DNA from: DASTDH01 sp035601575
GTDB lineage: Bacteria; Verrucomicrobiota; Verrucomicrobiia; Chthoniobacterales; JAFAMB01
Assembly (NCBI GenBank): GCA_035601575.1
Contig: DATNNZ010000247.1
Location: 1-14,399, forward strand
DNA length: 14,399 nt
Direction of reading: 5' to 3'
The notes under the pieces are model-generated. The model saw only the letters and a list, made by a program, of their open reading frames with translations, made no database searches and was not told the DNA's origin. Numbering within the stretch: position 1 is the first letter of the stretch; every line of letters begins with the position of its first letter. This document shows positions 7,539 through 14,399 of this stretch, piece after piece. The position numbers were made by a program, and so were the translations under genes.

Positions 7539-10500
7539 TCAATTTGCGGGCGCAAAAGTTAATCTAAGCGAAATTACCTGGAAGGGTGTGAATGACACGC
7601 TGATTCGCTGCTCGTCTTCGACCACGAGAGCATCGGCTTGTTCCTCCAAAATATTGACGATCGCAGCTTTTCTCAGCGGGAGCGCGGTCTCCAGAGTGGT
7701 TTGGCCACGGTTTCCGTAAGGCTCATAAAGCCGCAAAATTACATCGTCAGAATCCTCGGCCTTTTTCAGGCACGCGAATTTAAGCGAATTGGCCTTAAAC
7801 CGAAAAAGCGAGGGGTGGACGGGCGTTTCGGCTGCGGGGGTCACCGTTAGCGGACAATGCATATCCTCAGCTGCTTGTACAGTCCCGTTTCGCCAGTCGC
7901 CGCCATGCGGATAGATCGCGTAAACGAATTCGTGGTCGCCTTCGTCCGCATAGGGATCGGGATAAATCGGGGAACGCAGCAGGCTAATTCCTAAGACGTT
8001 TCCTTGTGCGCTATAGCCATACTTGCCATTGTTCAGCAGGCTGACCCCATAACTTGGCTCACTCAGATCTACCCAACGATGGGCTGGCACTTCGAAGCGA
8101 GCTTGATCCCACGGAGTGTTGCGATGATTCGGCCGAGCAACGGCGCCAAAAGCGGTCTCGGCCCAAACTTCATGCGTCCTGATCTCAAACGGGAAAACCG
8201 CTCGCAGAAATCGTCTCCTTCCTCGCCAGCGAACCCGTGTGCAAATTTCGAGGACTCGTGAGCGCGTGGCAAGGCGATAGTCTTGAACAATCTCAATATT
8301 GTCATGGCGACGAACGACTCTCAGTGCTGCTCGCAGCGGACCTTGCTCGACTATTTCCGGCTCGCGCTCGGCAACAACTTCTAAACCCTCATCGGGATAA
8401 GAGACGTCGATATCCCAGGCGTCGAACTGCCGAGGAATATCCGTAAATAACCAGATCTGATTTCCTCGGTCGGCCAAGATTTCTCGCCCGTAGATTTTGT
8501 CGTAGACCGAAGCGAGCGATCCATCGCCATCGACGCGAAGGCGCAAATTCTCATTTTCGATTTCCCGGCGGCTGACTCGAATGGGCGACAAGATCGCGGC
8601 GGGCTCCCCAGGCATCGAACGGAGAGGCACAGCGCTGAGCGCTGGTACGATGAGATCGGCGGCAGCAACCAGCATCCGATTGTCCTCAAGCCGTTGGGTG
8701 ACAAGTTCGCGTCCGTTAGCGCTGATGCGTTCCCTGTCGGCGACATCCGCGACTTCAACAAACAGCGGCCGGTCGTGAAGCTGGAGATTCCACACCAAAC
8801 CTTCCTCGGCCGACGAGGATCCGACGTCGCGAGCGTTGCCTTTTACCACGGAGACCAGCGCGTCTTCCCGAAGCCGCATAGTTTCGTCCAAAGCGGAAAT
8901 TAACTGGCGGTGCGCAACTTCGTAAACCGAATGAATGCTCGATCCTGGCAGGATATCGTGGAATTCATTGAGCAGGAGCGTCTGCCAGAGAAGGCGCAAC
9001 TCTTCCACCGGATAGGGCCGCCGGTACCAGATGTAGGCCAGAGTTGCAGCGGTTTCAGTTTCAACCAGCGCGCGTTCCAGTCGCCGATGCAAGGACTTGA
9101 CTCGGCCCTGCGTCGTGAATGTTGCACGGTGGTATTCAAGGTATTGCTCTCCCACCCAAACCGGTAACGATGGAGTTGAAATTTTATCATAAAAATCCGT
9201 GACCGGTCCAATCTTGAGGCGCGGCATACCTGGAAACTCACTCAGCCGCGCGAAGCGCTCCAACATCTCTTCGCTCGGACCGCCACCGCCGTCGCCGTGG
9301 CCGAACGCGAGAAGACTAAAGTCGTTTATCTTCTTGCCGCTGAAATTGCGCCAAGTCTCGCCCACCTCCTGTGCCGTGACTCGGGCATTATAGCCGGAGT
9401 CCGGATTCGCGAAGCTGTGCGCGAGGACACGACTGCCATCGATACCCTCCCACCAGTAGAGATCGTAAGGGAACGGATTCCGTTCGTTCCAGGTTAGTTT
9501 GTGAGTAAAGAAATAAGGAATGCCGGCAGAAACGAGCAGTTGCGGAAGGGCTCCGGTGAATCCGAAAGAATCCGGCAACCAGGCTACTCTGGCCCGCTGG
9601 CCGAATCGGCTCTCGAAATATCTTTGGCCAAGTAGCAGCTGGCGGACCCAAGATTCGCCGGCGGGGAGATTGCCATCGGGCTCAACCCACATACCACCTA
9701 CCAGCTCCCAACGACCCGTTCGCACATGAGTCTGAATTTTTTCAAACAAGGCTGGATCGTCGCGCTCGATCCAGGCGTAGAGTTGTGCACTGGATTGATT
9801 GAAATACAGCTCCGGGTACCGATCCATCAGCCCGAGCACGGTGTGAAATGTCCGGCGGGCCTTCCTCCGCGTCTCTTCGAGCGGCCAAAGCCAGGCAAGA
9901 TCAATGTGGGCATGACCGGTCAGCCAGAGACCTCCTTCGACCGGAAAGCGGATCCGGATTAATCGAAGTTCTTCAACAAACTGCTCTCTTACTTCACGCA
10001 ACTGCTGAAGTTGCTCAACCGTCAGCGAGCTGGTGGGCGAACGAAACTCCCACCTTTCCCAAAGCGAAACCAGGCTCTCCTCGTTGCCATAAAAATTCTC
10101 GGCTGAGCGGTTTTGCGAGGTAGTGGCAAAACGAGCTAAGTATTCTTCAGTCTCGCTTCGTGGCAACGAGATCCGCGCAAAGGCCCGATGGATTGCTTCC
10201 AGGATCGATTCCGTTATTGCCGGCCGGCCGGCGAAGTAATGATAGCGGGCGCCATCTAACGCGGCCGCGAGGTCATGGTAGAGTGATCGCACACCGCTTT
10301 CGGGAATCAGCACAGCTGCGAACTCGATCCGGGGTTCGGTAGGAGTACCGAATAAACCATGGGAAACCGCTTGCGCCTCGAAATGGAGCGTTTCTCCGCC
10401 CGTCGCCGAACTCAGCACTGGATGTTCATCGTGAAACGGGTTCAGGCCGGCAACCGGTAAACCATCGACGAAGAGAAGCGCTTCGCCGCCTAAGCGAAAA

Positions 10501-10745
10501 CGGCAACGGACCGGATATCCCGCCCAGCGTTTCGGGATCGAAACCTCGAATCGAAACTCGACCGGTGCCGGCTGAATTGGCCAGGGATCGCCTGATCGAA
10601 TCGGACGCCACGGCGCATCGGGATCAACCCGAAATTCGCCATCGGCGATCAAGATCCATTCTCGATCGCGCCAGGCACCGAATTCTAAGAGTCGGTTTGA
10701 GAGTCGCCTTAACGACTGTTGGATGGTATCGCGACGAATCTCCAC
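7539..10745 (-). CDS. GH38 alpha-mannosidase (cytoplasmic, Ams1-like architecture)
   Basis: Retaining, metal-dependent hydrolase that removes alpha-linked mannose from oligosaccharides or glycosides. It has 1068 residues with no signal peptide, so it probably acts in the cytoplasm. An N-terminal beta-rich region (about 1-150) precedes the GH38 catalytic domain. Metal ligands expected for the family are visible: H280 and D282 in GHAHIDLAWLWP, D392 in LPDSFGFTG (also the nucleophile) and H483 in GHGDGGGGP. NEFHDILPGS (593-602) is the conserved block of the middle domain, and the C-terminal beta domains follow to the end. The start is GTG at 10745; an in-frame stop lies about 30 bp upstream with no better start between, though no clear Shine-Dalgarno is seen. 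It is divergent from the sugar ABC importer 115 bp away, which suggests it processes the imported sugar. Linkage specificity is unknown. Confidence 0.93.
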   Translation of the reverse strand: MEIRRDTIQQSLRRLSNRLLEFGAWRDREWILIADGEFRVDPDAPWRPIRSGDPWPIQPAPVEFRFEVSIPKRWAGYPVRCRFRLGGEALLFVDGLPVAGLNPFHDEHPVLSSATGGETLHFEAQAVSHGLFGTPTEPRIEFAAVLIPESGVRSLYHDLAAALDGARYHYFAGRPAITESILEAIHRAFARISLPRSETEEYLARFATTSQNRSAENFYGNEESLVSLWERWEFRSPTSSLTVEQLQQLREVREQFVEELRLIRIRFPVEGGLWLTGHAHIDLAWLWPLEETRRKARRTFHTVLGLMDRYPELYFNQSSAQLYAWIERDDPALFEKIQTHVRTGRWELVGGMWVEPDGNLPAGESWVRQLLLGQRYFESRFGQRARVAWLPDSFGFTGALPQLLVSAGIPYFFTHKLTWNERNPFPYDLYWWEGIDGSRVLAHSFANPDSGYNARVTAQEVGETWRNFSGKKINDFSLLAFGHGDGGGGPSEEMLERFARLSEFPGMPRLKIGPVTDFYDKISTPSLPVWVGEQYLEYHRATFTTQGRVKSLHRRLERALVETETAATLAYIWYRRPYPVEELRLLWQTLLLNEFHDILPGSSIHSVYEVAHRQLISALDETMRLREDALVSVVKGNARDVGSSSAEEGLVWNLQLHDRPLFVEVADVADRERISANGRELVTQRLEDNRMLVAAADLIVPALSAVPLRSMPGEPAAILSPIRVSRREIENENLRLRVDGDGSLASVYDKIYGREILADRGNQIWLFTDIPRQFDAWDIDVSYPDEGLEVVAEREPEIVEQGPLRAALRVVRRHDNIEIVQDYRLATRSRVLEICTRVRWRGRRRFLRAVFPFEIRTHEVWAETAFGAVARPNHRNTPWDQARFEVPAHRWVDLSEPSYGVSLLNNGKYGYSAQGNVLGISLLRSPIYPDPYADEGDHEFVYAIYPHGGDWRNGTVQAAEDMHCPLTVTPAAETPVHPSLFRFKANSLKFACLKKAEDSDDVILRLYEPYGNRGQTTLETALPLRKAAIVNILEEQADALVVEDEQRISVSFTPFQVISLRLTFAPAN

Positions 10746-10860
10746 CGGATCAATTCTTGACCGAGCAATTCAGTTTCGTAGTTGTAAGGGTTGTCTATCA
10801 AGCCGTGATACTCAATCCATGTGCTGATTCCTTTTTCAATCCGAATTTTTTTTTGCCCCG
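10746..10860. promoter_or_regulatory. Divergent promoter region between mannosidase and sugar ABC operon
   Basis: Both transcription units must start here or nearby. A weak plus-strand candidate is TTGTAA (10782-10787) and GATACT (10807-10812) with 19-bp spacing, each matching 4 of 6 consensus bases. No clear palindromic operator or CRP-like site was found. A run of nine T (10846-10854) lies just before the binding-protein start, where a Shine-Dalgarno would be expected. Confidence 0.4.
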
Positions 10861-12165
10861 ATGAAAACGAAATATAAAACGTTGATAGCGATCTTTTCTT
10901 GGCTCTGGATCTCTGCCGAAGCTTATGGACAGACTCAACTCAAACTCTGGCTGCCCTCATCGCTTGATGCCCACGAAAAGACTGCTTATCAAAAAGCAGC
11001 CGAAGCTTTCGGTCAGAAAAATCCGAGCATCAAGGTCAACGTTGAAGTCGTCCCCGGCTCGGAAACCGATGTAGCCAAGCTCATGACTGCTGTCCGAAGC
11101 GGAGCCGGTCCAGACCTGGCCGTGATTGATCGTTTTACCATCGCCCAACGAGCAGCAGCCGGCTTGCTGACTGATTTGACCCCGTTGATCAAGAAGGAAG
11201 CAAAAGATCTCAGCCAGGAATATTCCACCGGACCATGGCAGGAAGTGAGTTATCAGAACAAGGTTTACGCTCTTCCCACCAACACTGATGCACGAGTTCT
11301 TTTTTACAACAAACAAATACTCAAGGAAGCCGGGATCGACTTGACCGAATTCGATCCAGCACGAGGGCCAATCGCACCGGATCGCTTCAAAGAGATTGCT
11401 CTTAAGCTCAATCAAACGGACTCATCCGGAGCCTACACCCGAATCGGATTTGTTCCATGGCTGGAACAGGGATGGGGGTATACGTGGGGATACGCCTTTG
11501 GCGGTAACTTCTTTGATTTCGCTGGCTGCAAGGTGACGGCCTCCGATCCCGGAGTTATTAAAGCTTACCAATTTTTGTATGATTGGGCGAAAGCATTGGA
11601 TCCGCAAAAAGCCCGGACCTTCGTCGATACTTATTGGCAATGGCCCAACACCGGGACGCTGCCACCTGCGCAGATGCCGTTCTTTACCGGGAAAGTTGCA
11701 TTCGTGATCACCGGCAATTGGGTGTTCGCGGCGATGAAAGACGCGGCTCCAAATCTCGACTACGGTGTAACTTACATTCCGGCACCAAACGGTTTGAAGA
11801 CCACTTGGTCAGGTGGTTGGTCGGTGGCGATCCTTCAAGGAACCAAGAACGTAGCCGCGGCTTACCAGCTATTGCGTTTGGTTACGGGAGAAGAAGGTCA
11901 AACATTCCTGGTCAAAGAAGCAGCGTCGCTGCCTACGTTAAAAAGTCTGCAGGAGCGCAAGGATCTGTATTCCCAGGAGTATCAGTTCTTCCTCGGTCTG
12001 TTGCCGGTCTCAAAGTCGCGGCCACCGCTGCCTGTCGGCGCGCTCTACTGGGATAAGTTGAAGGAGGCGGAGGAAGCCGTCATCACGAACAGTCAAACAG
12101 CCGACGCGGCTCTCAAGGCCGTCGTCGATGAGGTTCAGCCGCAGATGGACCGGTATTGTAAATAA
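10861..12165 (+). CDS. Sugar ABC transporter, periplasmic substrate-binding protein (MalE/UgpB-like, family 1)
   Basis: Captures an oligosaccharide or glycoside in the periplasm and delivers it to the permease pair. It has 434 residues. The signal peptide is MKTKYKTLIAIFSWLWISAE followed by AYG, with probable cleavage before Q24. There is no lipobox cysteine, so it is soluble rather than a lipoprotein. Family 1 features include SGAGPDLAVIDRF (80-92), YALPTNTDARVLFYN (136-150), GKVAFVITGNWVFA (277-290) and the aromatic-rich WSGGWSVAIL (316-325) near the ligand cleft. The start ATG has no Shine-Dalgarno, only a T9 run upstream. The two permeases follow after 221 bp containing hairpins. The divergent GH38 gene suggests a mannose-containing ligand, which is inference from context. 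Confidence 0.92.
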   Translation: MKTKYKTLIAIFSWLWISAEAYGQTQLKLWLPSSLDAHEKTAYQKAAEAFGQKNPSIKVNVEVVPGSETDVAKLMTAVRSGAGPDLAVIDRFTIAQRAAAGLLTDLTPLIKKEAKDLSQEYSTGPWQEVSYQNKVYALPTNTDARVLFYNKQILKEAGIDLTEFDPARGPIAPDRFKEIALKLNQTDSSGAYTRIGFVPWLEQGWGYTWGYAFGGNFFDFAGCKVTASDPGVIKAYQFLYDWAKALDPQKARTFVDTYWQWPNTGTLPPAQMPFFTGKVAFVITGNWVFAAMKDAAPNLDYGVTYIPAPNGLKTTWSGGWSVAILQGTKNVAAAYQLLRLVTGEEGQTFLVKEAASLPTLKSLQERKDLYSQEYQFFLGLLPVSKSRPPLPVGALYWDKLKEAEEAVITNSQTADAALKAVVDEVQPQMDRYCK

Positions 12166-12167
12166 GT

Positions 12168-12207
12168 TCGGTAGGGACCGGCTCCCGTCTATCGTCCCTT
12201 CGGGACG
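12168..12207 (+). repeat. Palindromic element after the binding-protein gene
   Basis: It begins CGGTAGGGACCGG three bases after the stop codon, like the element at 2111, and ends in the hairpin CGTCCC-TTC-GGGACG (12193-12207). No T-run follows, so it is not a typical intrinsic terminator. It may stabilise the upstream mRNA or reduce read-through. Confidence 0.5.
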
Positions 12208-12228
12208 GGCGCCGCTTAAAATAGGCAA

Positions 12229-12247
12229 CCCAGCACTTCGTACTGGG
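12229..12247 (+). repeat. Hairpin in the intercistronic spacer
   Basis: CCCAGCACTTCGTACTGGG folds as a stem of five pairs, a C/A mismatch and two more pairs around a TTC loop. It is the second of five hairpins between the binding protein and permease 1. Confidence 0.5.
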
Positions 12248-12260
12248 CTACTTTCACCGG

Positions 12261-12377
12261 GTCCCTGCGGGACTGATTCTCTCCAATCTCCGACCTTCGC
12301 GATCCTGATCGCGACCTTTTAGGTTGACGCGCATGGGAGGCCGCCGGACGAAGTCGGGAGCACATCCCGACCGAATT
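12261..12377 (+). repeat. Dispersed repeat, copy D, in the transport operon
   Basis: Starts with GTCCCTGCGGGACTGATT (12261-12278), then the palindrome CGCGATC-CT-GATCGCG (12298-12313), the core AGGTTGACGCGCATGGG (12321-12337) and GTCGGGA-GCACA-TCCCGAC (12353-12371), a 7-bp stem. Module order equals copy B, and the right half aligns with copy C. It ends 9 bp before the permease 1 start, so the permease leader is made of repeat sequence. Confidence 0.7.
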
Positions 12378-12386
12378 GAGCACACC

Positions 12387-13289
12387 ATGAAGACCAGCCG
12401 TCAAAGGATCATCTCGAGGGACCATCGAAGTTTACTGTTGGGACTCCTGTTCATCAGTCCTTGGATTGCCGGTTTCTTCCTCTTCCTGGTTTATCCGGTC
12501 CTGTCGAATTTCTATCTTGGCATGACGCAATACTCCGGATTTGGTGAACCGGAGTGGACGGGATTTCAAAACTACCAGCAACTGGTTCGAGATCCGCTTT
12601 TCTGGAGCTCGCTTTATAACACTTTTTATTATGTGATCTTGGCGGTTCCTTTGGGTGTGGTCGTAGCGATTGCCTTGGCCCTGGCCATGAATCAAAAGGT
12701 GCGCGAAGCAACCCTGTATCGGGTGTTGTTATACCTGCCAAGTATTGCGCCGGTTTTTGCGCTCTCAATGATGCTGATCTGGCTGTTAAACCCACGATTC
12801 GGCTTGTTCAACTACCTCCTTGGTTTGCTGCACATTCCAGCAATTAACTGGCTCGGCGATGCGAGGTGGTCAAAACTCGCCATCGTATTGGTTGCCCAGT
12901 TTGGTGCCGGTCACATCGGTTTGATTTTCCTGACCGCCTTAAGAGCGATCCCCTCTCACCTATATGATGCTGCGGCATTGGACGGTGCCGGTTGGTGGAG
13001 GAAGCTCTGGTATATCACTTTACCATTGTTAACCCCGACGATCCTCTACGATATCATCATCGGGATCGGTCTGGGCCTGCAGGTTTTTGTCCCGGCTTAT
13101 ATTATGACCGGTGGAGGGCCATTGAATTCGACGATGTTCACAGCTCTGTATATCTACAAAAACGCCTTTGAATACAGTCAGGTTGGCTTAGCCGCCGCGG
13201 CATCAGGAATCCTCTTCGTGATCAATGCCGCCCTAGCCATCATAACCTTCTGGTCCTCGAAGTACTGGGTGAATTACCACCTTGAATAA
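12387..13289 (+). CDS. Sugar ABC transporter permease 1 (MalF/UgpA-like)
   Basis: Inner-membrane channel subunit. It has 300 residues from ATG 12387 (MKTSRQRIISRDHRSLLLG). The open frame extends to 12324, but those 21 codons are dispersed-repeat sequence, so I reject that start. About six membrane segments are visible, the first at 16-38 (LLLGLLFISPWIAGFFLFLVYPV). The cytoplasmic EAA loop that contacts the ATPase is at about 193-217 (YDAAALDGAG then WYITLPLLTP), as is standard for this permease family. The upstream repeat leaves no clear Shine-Dalgarno. It pairs with permease 2, which begins 20 bp after its stop codon. Confidence 0.93.
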   Translation: MKTSRQRIISRDHRSLLLGLLFISPWIAGFFLFLVYPVLSNFYLGMTQYSGFGEPEWTGFQNYQQLVRDPLFWSSLYNTFYYVILAVPLGVVVAIALALAMNQKVREATLYRVLLYLPSIAPVFALSMMLIWLLNPRFGLFNYLLGLLHIPAINWLGDARWSKLAIVLVAQFGAGHIGLIFLTALRAIPSHLYDAAALDGAGWWRKLWYITLPLLTPTILYDIIIGIGLGLQVFVPAYIMTGGGPLNSTMFTALYIYKNAFEYSQVGLAAAASGILFVINAALAIITFWSSKYWVNYHLE

Positions 13290-13309
13290 AGGAGAGCTCT
13301 GTTCGACAC

Positions 13310-14164
13310 ATGGAAGAAGCCCCATCCACTCCGCGAACAGAGTCGCGCCAAATCGTGGCGCGGATCTTCCTAATCGGCACCTGCCTTTTCTACATCTCGC
13401 CGATGTATTGGATGCTCGTCACAGCACTGAAGTCGGACACGGAATTGGCCAGATTTCCGCCGACACTTTGGCCTCAAGAAATGGCCTGGCAAAATTTTAC
13501 TCTCGCAACCGGAACGTTCCCGTTTGTCCCCTACCTGGGAAACACCATCTTTTACGCGGCGCTGACTATGTTAGGAAGCGTGCTGTCCAATTTTGTCATC
13601 GCATACGGATTTTCGCGGATTAAATGGCCTGGACGTGATCTGCTTTTTTATCCGGTTATTGCTTCGATCTTCATCTTTATTCAATTCCCGGTAAATCCCA
13701 TCACAATGGTTCCAATGTTTTCCTTTTTTGCCACGCTCGGATTAGTCAATTCTTATCTGCCGCTTATTCTACCGACGTTCTTTGGGAATCCGTTTTTTAT
13801 TTTCCTTCTGCGCCAGTTCATGTTGCAAATTCCCAGCAATTTATCGGAGGCGGCACGAATCGACGGAGCTAACGAGTTCCAAATTATGTACCGGATTATT
13901 TTACCGCTAACCCGCCCTGCCTTGGTCGTAGTCGCGCTGCTTGCCGGTGTCAACGCCTGGAACGATTTCCTAGGCCCTCTGATTTATCTGCAAAACGACA
14001 AACTATATACGTTATCGCTGGGCCTGACCTTTTTCAAAACGATGCATGGAATTCAATTCAACCTGTTGATGGCGGCTTCCTGTCTGGTGGTGTTGCCAGT
14101 GGTGGCAGTGTTTCTCTTTTTTCAGCGATTTTTCATCGAAGGAATCAGTCTTGGAGGCAAATAG
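13310..14164 (+). CDS. Sugar ABC transporter permease 2 (MalG/UgpE-like)
   Basis: Second channel subunit, 284 residues. The first helix is at about 16-38 (VARIFLIGTCLFYISPMYWML), followed by the usual TALKSDTE turn of MalG-type proteins. Further helices follow, with the EAA loop at 180-203 (EAARIDGANEFQIMYRIILP). The end FFIEGISLGGK resembles the common C-terminus FIxGLTxGAVKG. A strong AAAGGAG (13288-13294) overlaps the TAA stop of permease 1 but lies 15 bp from the ATG, longer than usual; no nearer in-frame start exists. No ATP-binding subunit follows, so an MsmX/UgpC-like ATPase is probably shared and encoded elsewhere. Confidence 0.93.
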   Translation: MEEAPSTPRTESRQIVARIFLIGTCLFYISPMYWMLVTALKSDTELARFPPTLWPQEMAWQNFTLATGTFPFVPYLGNTIFYAALTMLGSVLSNFVIAYGFSRIKWPGRDLLFYPVIASIFIFIQFPVNPITMVPMFSFFATLGLVNSYLPLILPTFFGNPFFIFLLRQFMLQIPSNLSEAARIDGANEFQIMYRIILPLTRPALVVVALLAGVNAWNDFLGPLIYLQNDKLYTLSLGLTFFKTMHGIQFNLLMAASCLVVLPVVAVFLFFQRFFIEGISLGGK

Positions 14165-14399
14165 GCAAAGCCCATGACAAACTAGCTTTCGGTACGGATG
14201 GCGACTGCGGTTCTTGGTCGGGGTGAGTCAATTTCTTCGTTGACGGCCTCGAGTCGAGGGACAACAGGGTGTAACGGGACAGTCGCCGCTGATATCAGTC
14301 TCGCAGTTATTCATAAGCGAGCGAAGCGGCCCGGTACAGCGAGGCGGAGCGAGCTTGTGAATAACTGCGCCGCAGGCGAGAATTTCGCCGGCGAACGTC
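14165..14399. other. Non-coding 3' region of the transport operon
   Basis: No gene was recognised. A small hairpin CCTCG-AGT-CGAGG sits at 14247-14259 without a T-run, followed by the long inverted repeat at 14302-14369. Confidence 0.5.
14302..14369. repeat. 17-nt inverted repeat flanking a G/C-rich 34-nt loop
   Basis: CGCAGTTATTCATAAGC (14302-14318) and GCTTGTGAATAACTGCG (14353-14369) are reverse complements except for one position, which would form a G-U pair in RNA. The loop repeats GCGAGCG/GGAGCGAG-like words. It could be a transcription end structure or a dispersed palindromic unit. Confidence 0.65.

Noticed and set aside
12193..12207. Rho-independent terminator ending the binding-protein gene
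   Set aside because: The stem is good but no T-run follows, and the permeases of the same transporter lie downstream on the same strand.

Overview
The window looks like a chromosomal segment of a Gram-negative bacterium. Signs of this are an RND efflux pump with a lipoprotein adaptor, a periplasmic sugar-binding protein, and weak or absent Shine-Dalgarno sequences at several starts. The intergenic spaces are unusually rich in short dispersed and palindromic repeats. From memory, these repeat styles (TTGACGCG-type elements, heptamer arrays, ATTCGYGTCT-type decamers) resemble soil Verrucomicrobiota of the Chthoniobacterales/Udaeobacter kind. That assignment is an inference and was not tested by any search.

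Layout. Positions 1-712 hold no convincing gene, only repeat fragments. At 713-1621 (+) lies an amino-acid-type ABC transporter gene (substrate-binding domain running into a permease domain). It is damaged in two ways: a short internal stretch is read in the wrong frame, and the gene is cut off at the first permease helix. Facing it, 2031-1555 (-) is a DUF1697 gene that has also lost its 3' end, and the two broken genes meet at about 1612-1622. After a further non-coding stretch comes a two-gene efflux operon on the minus strand: membrane-fusion adaptor (6948-5785), then HAE1-type RND pump (5775-2590). No outer-membrane channel gene is present in the window.

Positions 6955-7538 form a repeat island: two different 7-bp tandem arrays, two copies of a dispersed repeat in inverted orientation, and three tandem decamers that stop at the end of the next gene. 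The right half is a sugar-utilisation cluster. It consists of a cytoplasmic GH38 alpha-mannosidase (10745-7539, -), divergent from an ABC importer made of a binding protein (10861-12165), permease 1 (12387-13289) and permease 2 (13310-14164), all +. The likely job is to import a mannose-containing oligosaccharide or glycoside and hydrolyse it inside the cell. No ATPase or regulator is present in the window. Between the binding protein and the permeases is a 221-bp spacer with five hairpins that carries another copy of the dispersed repeat. The last 235 bp hold only inverted repeats.

The strongest leads beyond ordinary annotation are the dispersed repeat family (four copies plus a likely half copy in 14 kb), the hairpin series inside the sugar-transport operon, and the broken-gene junction near 1615.
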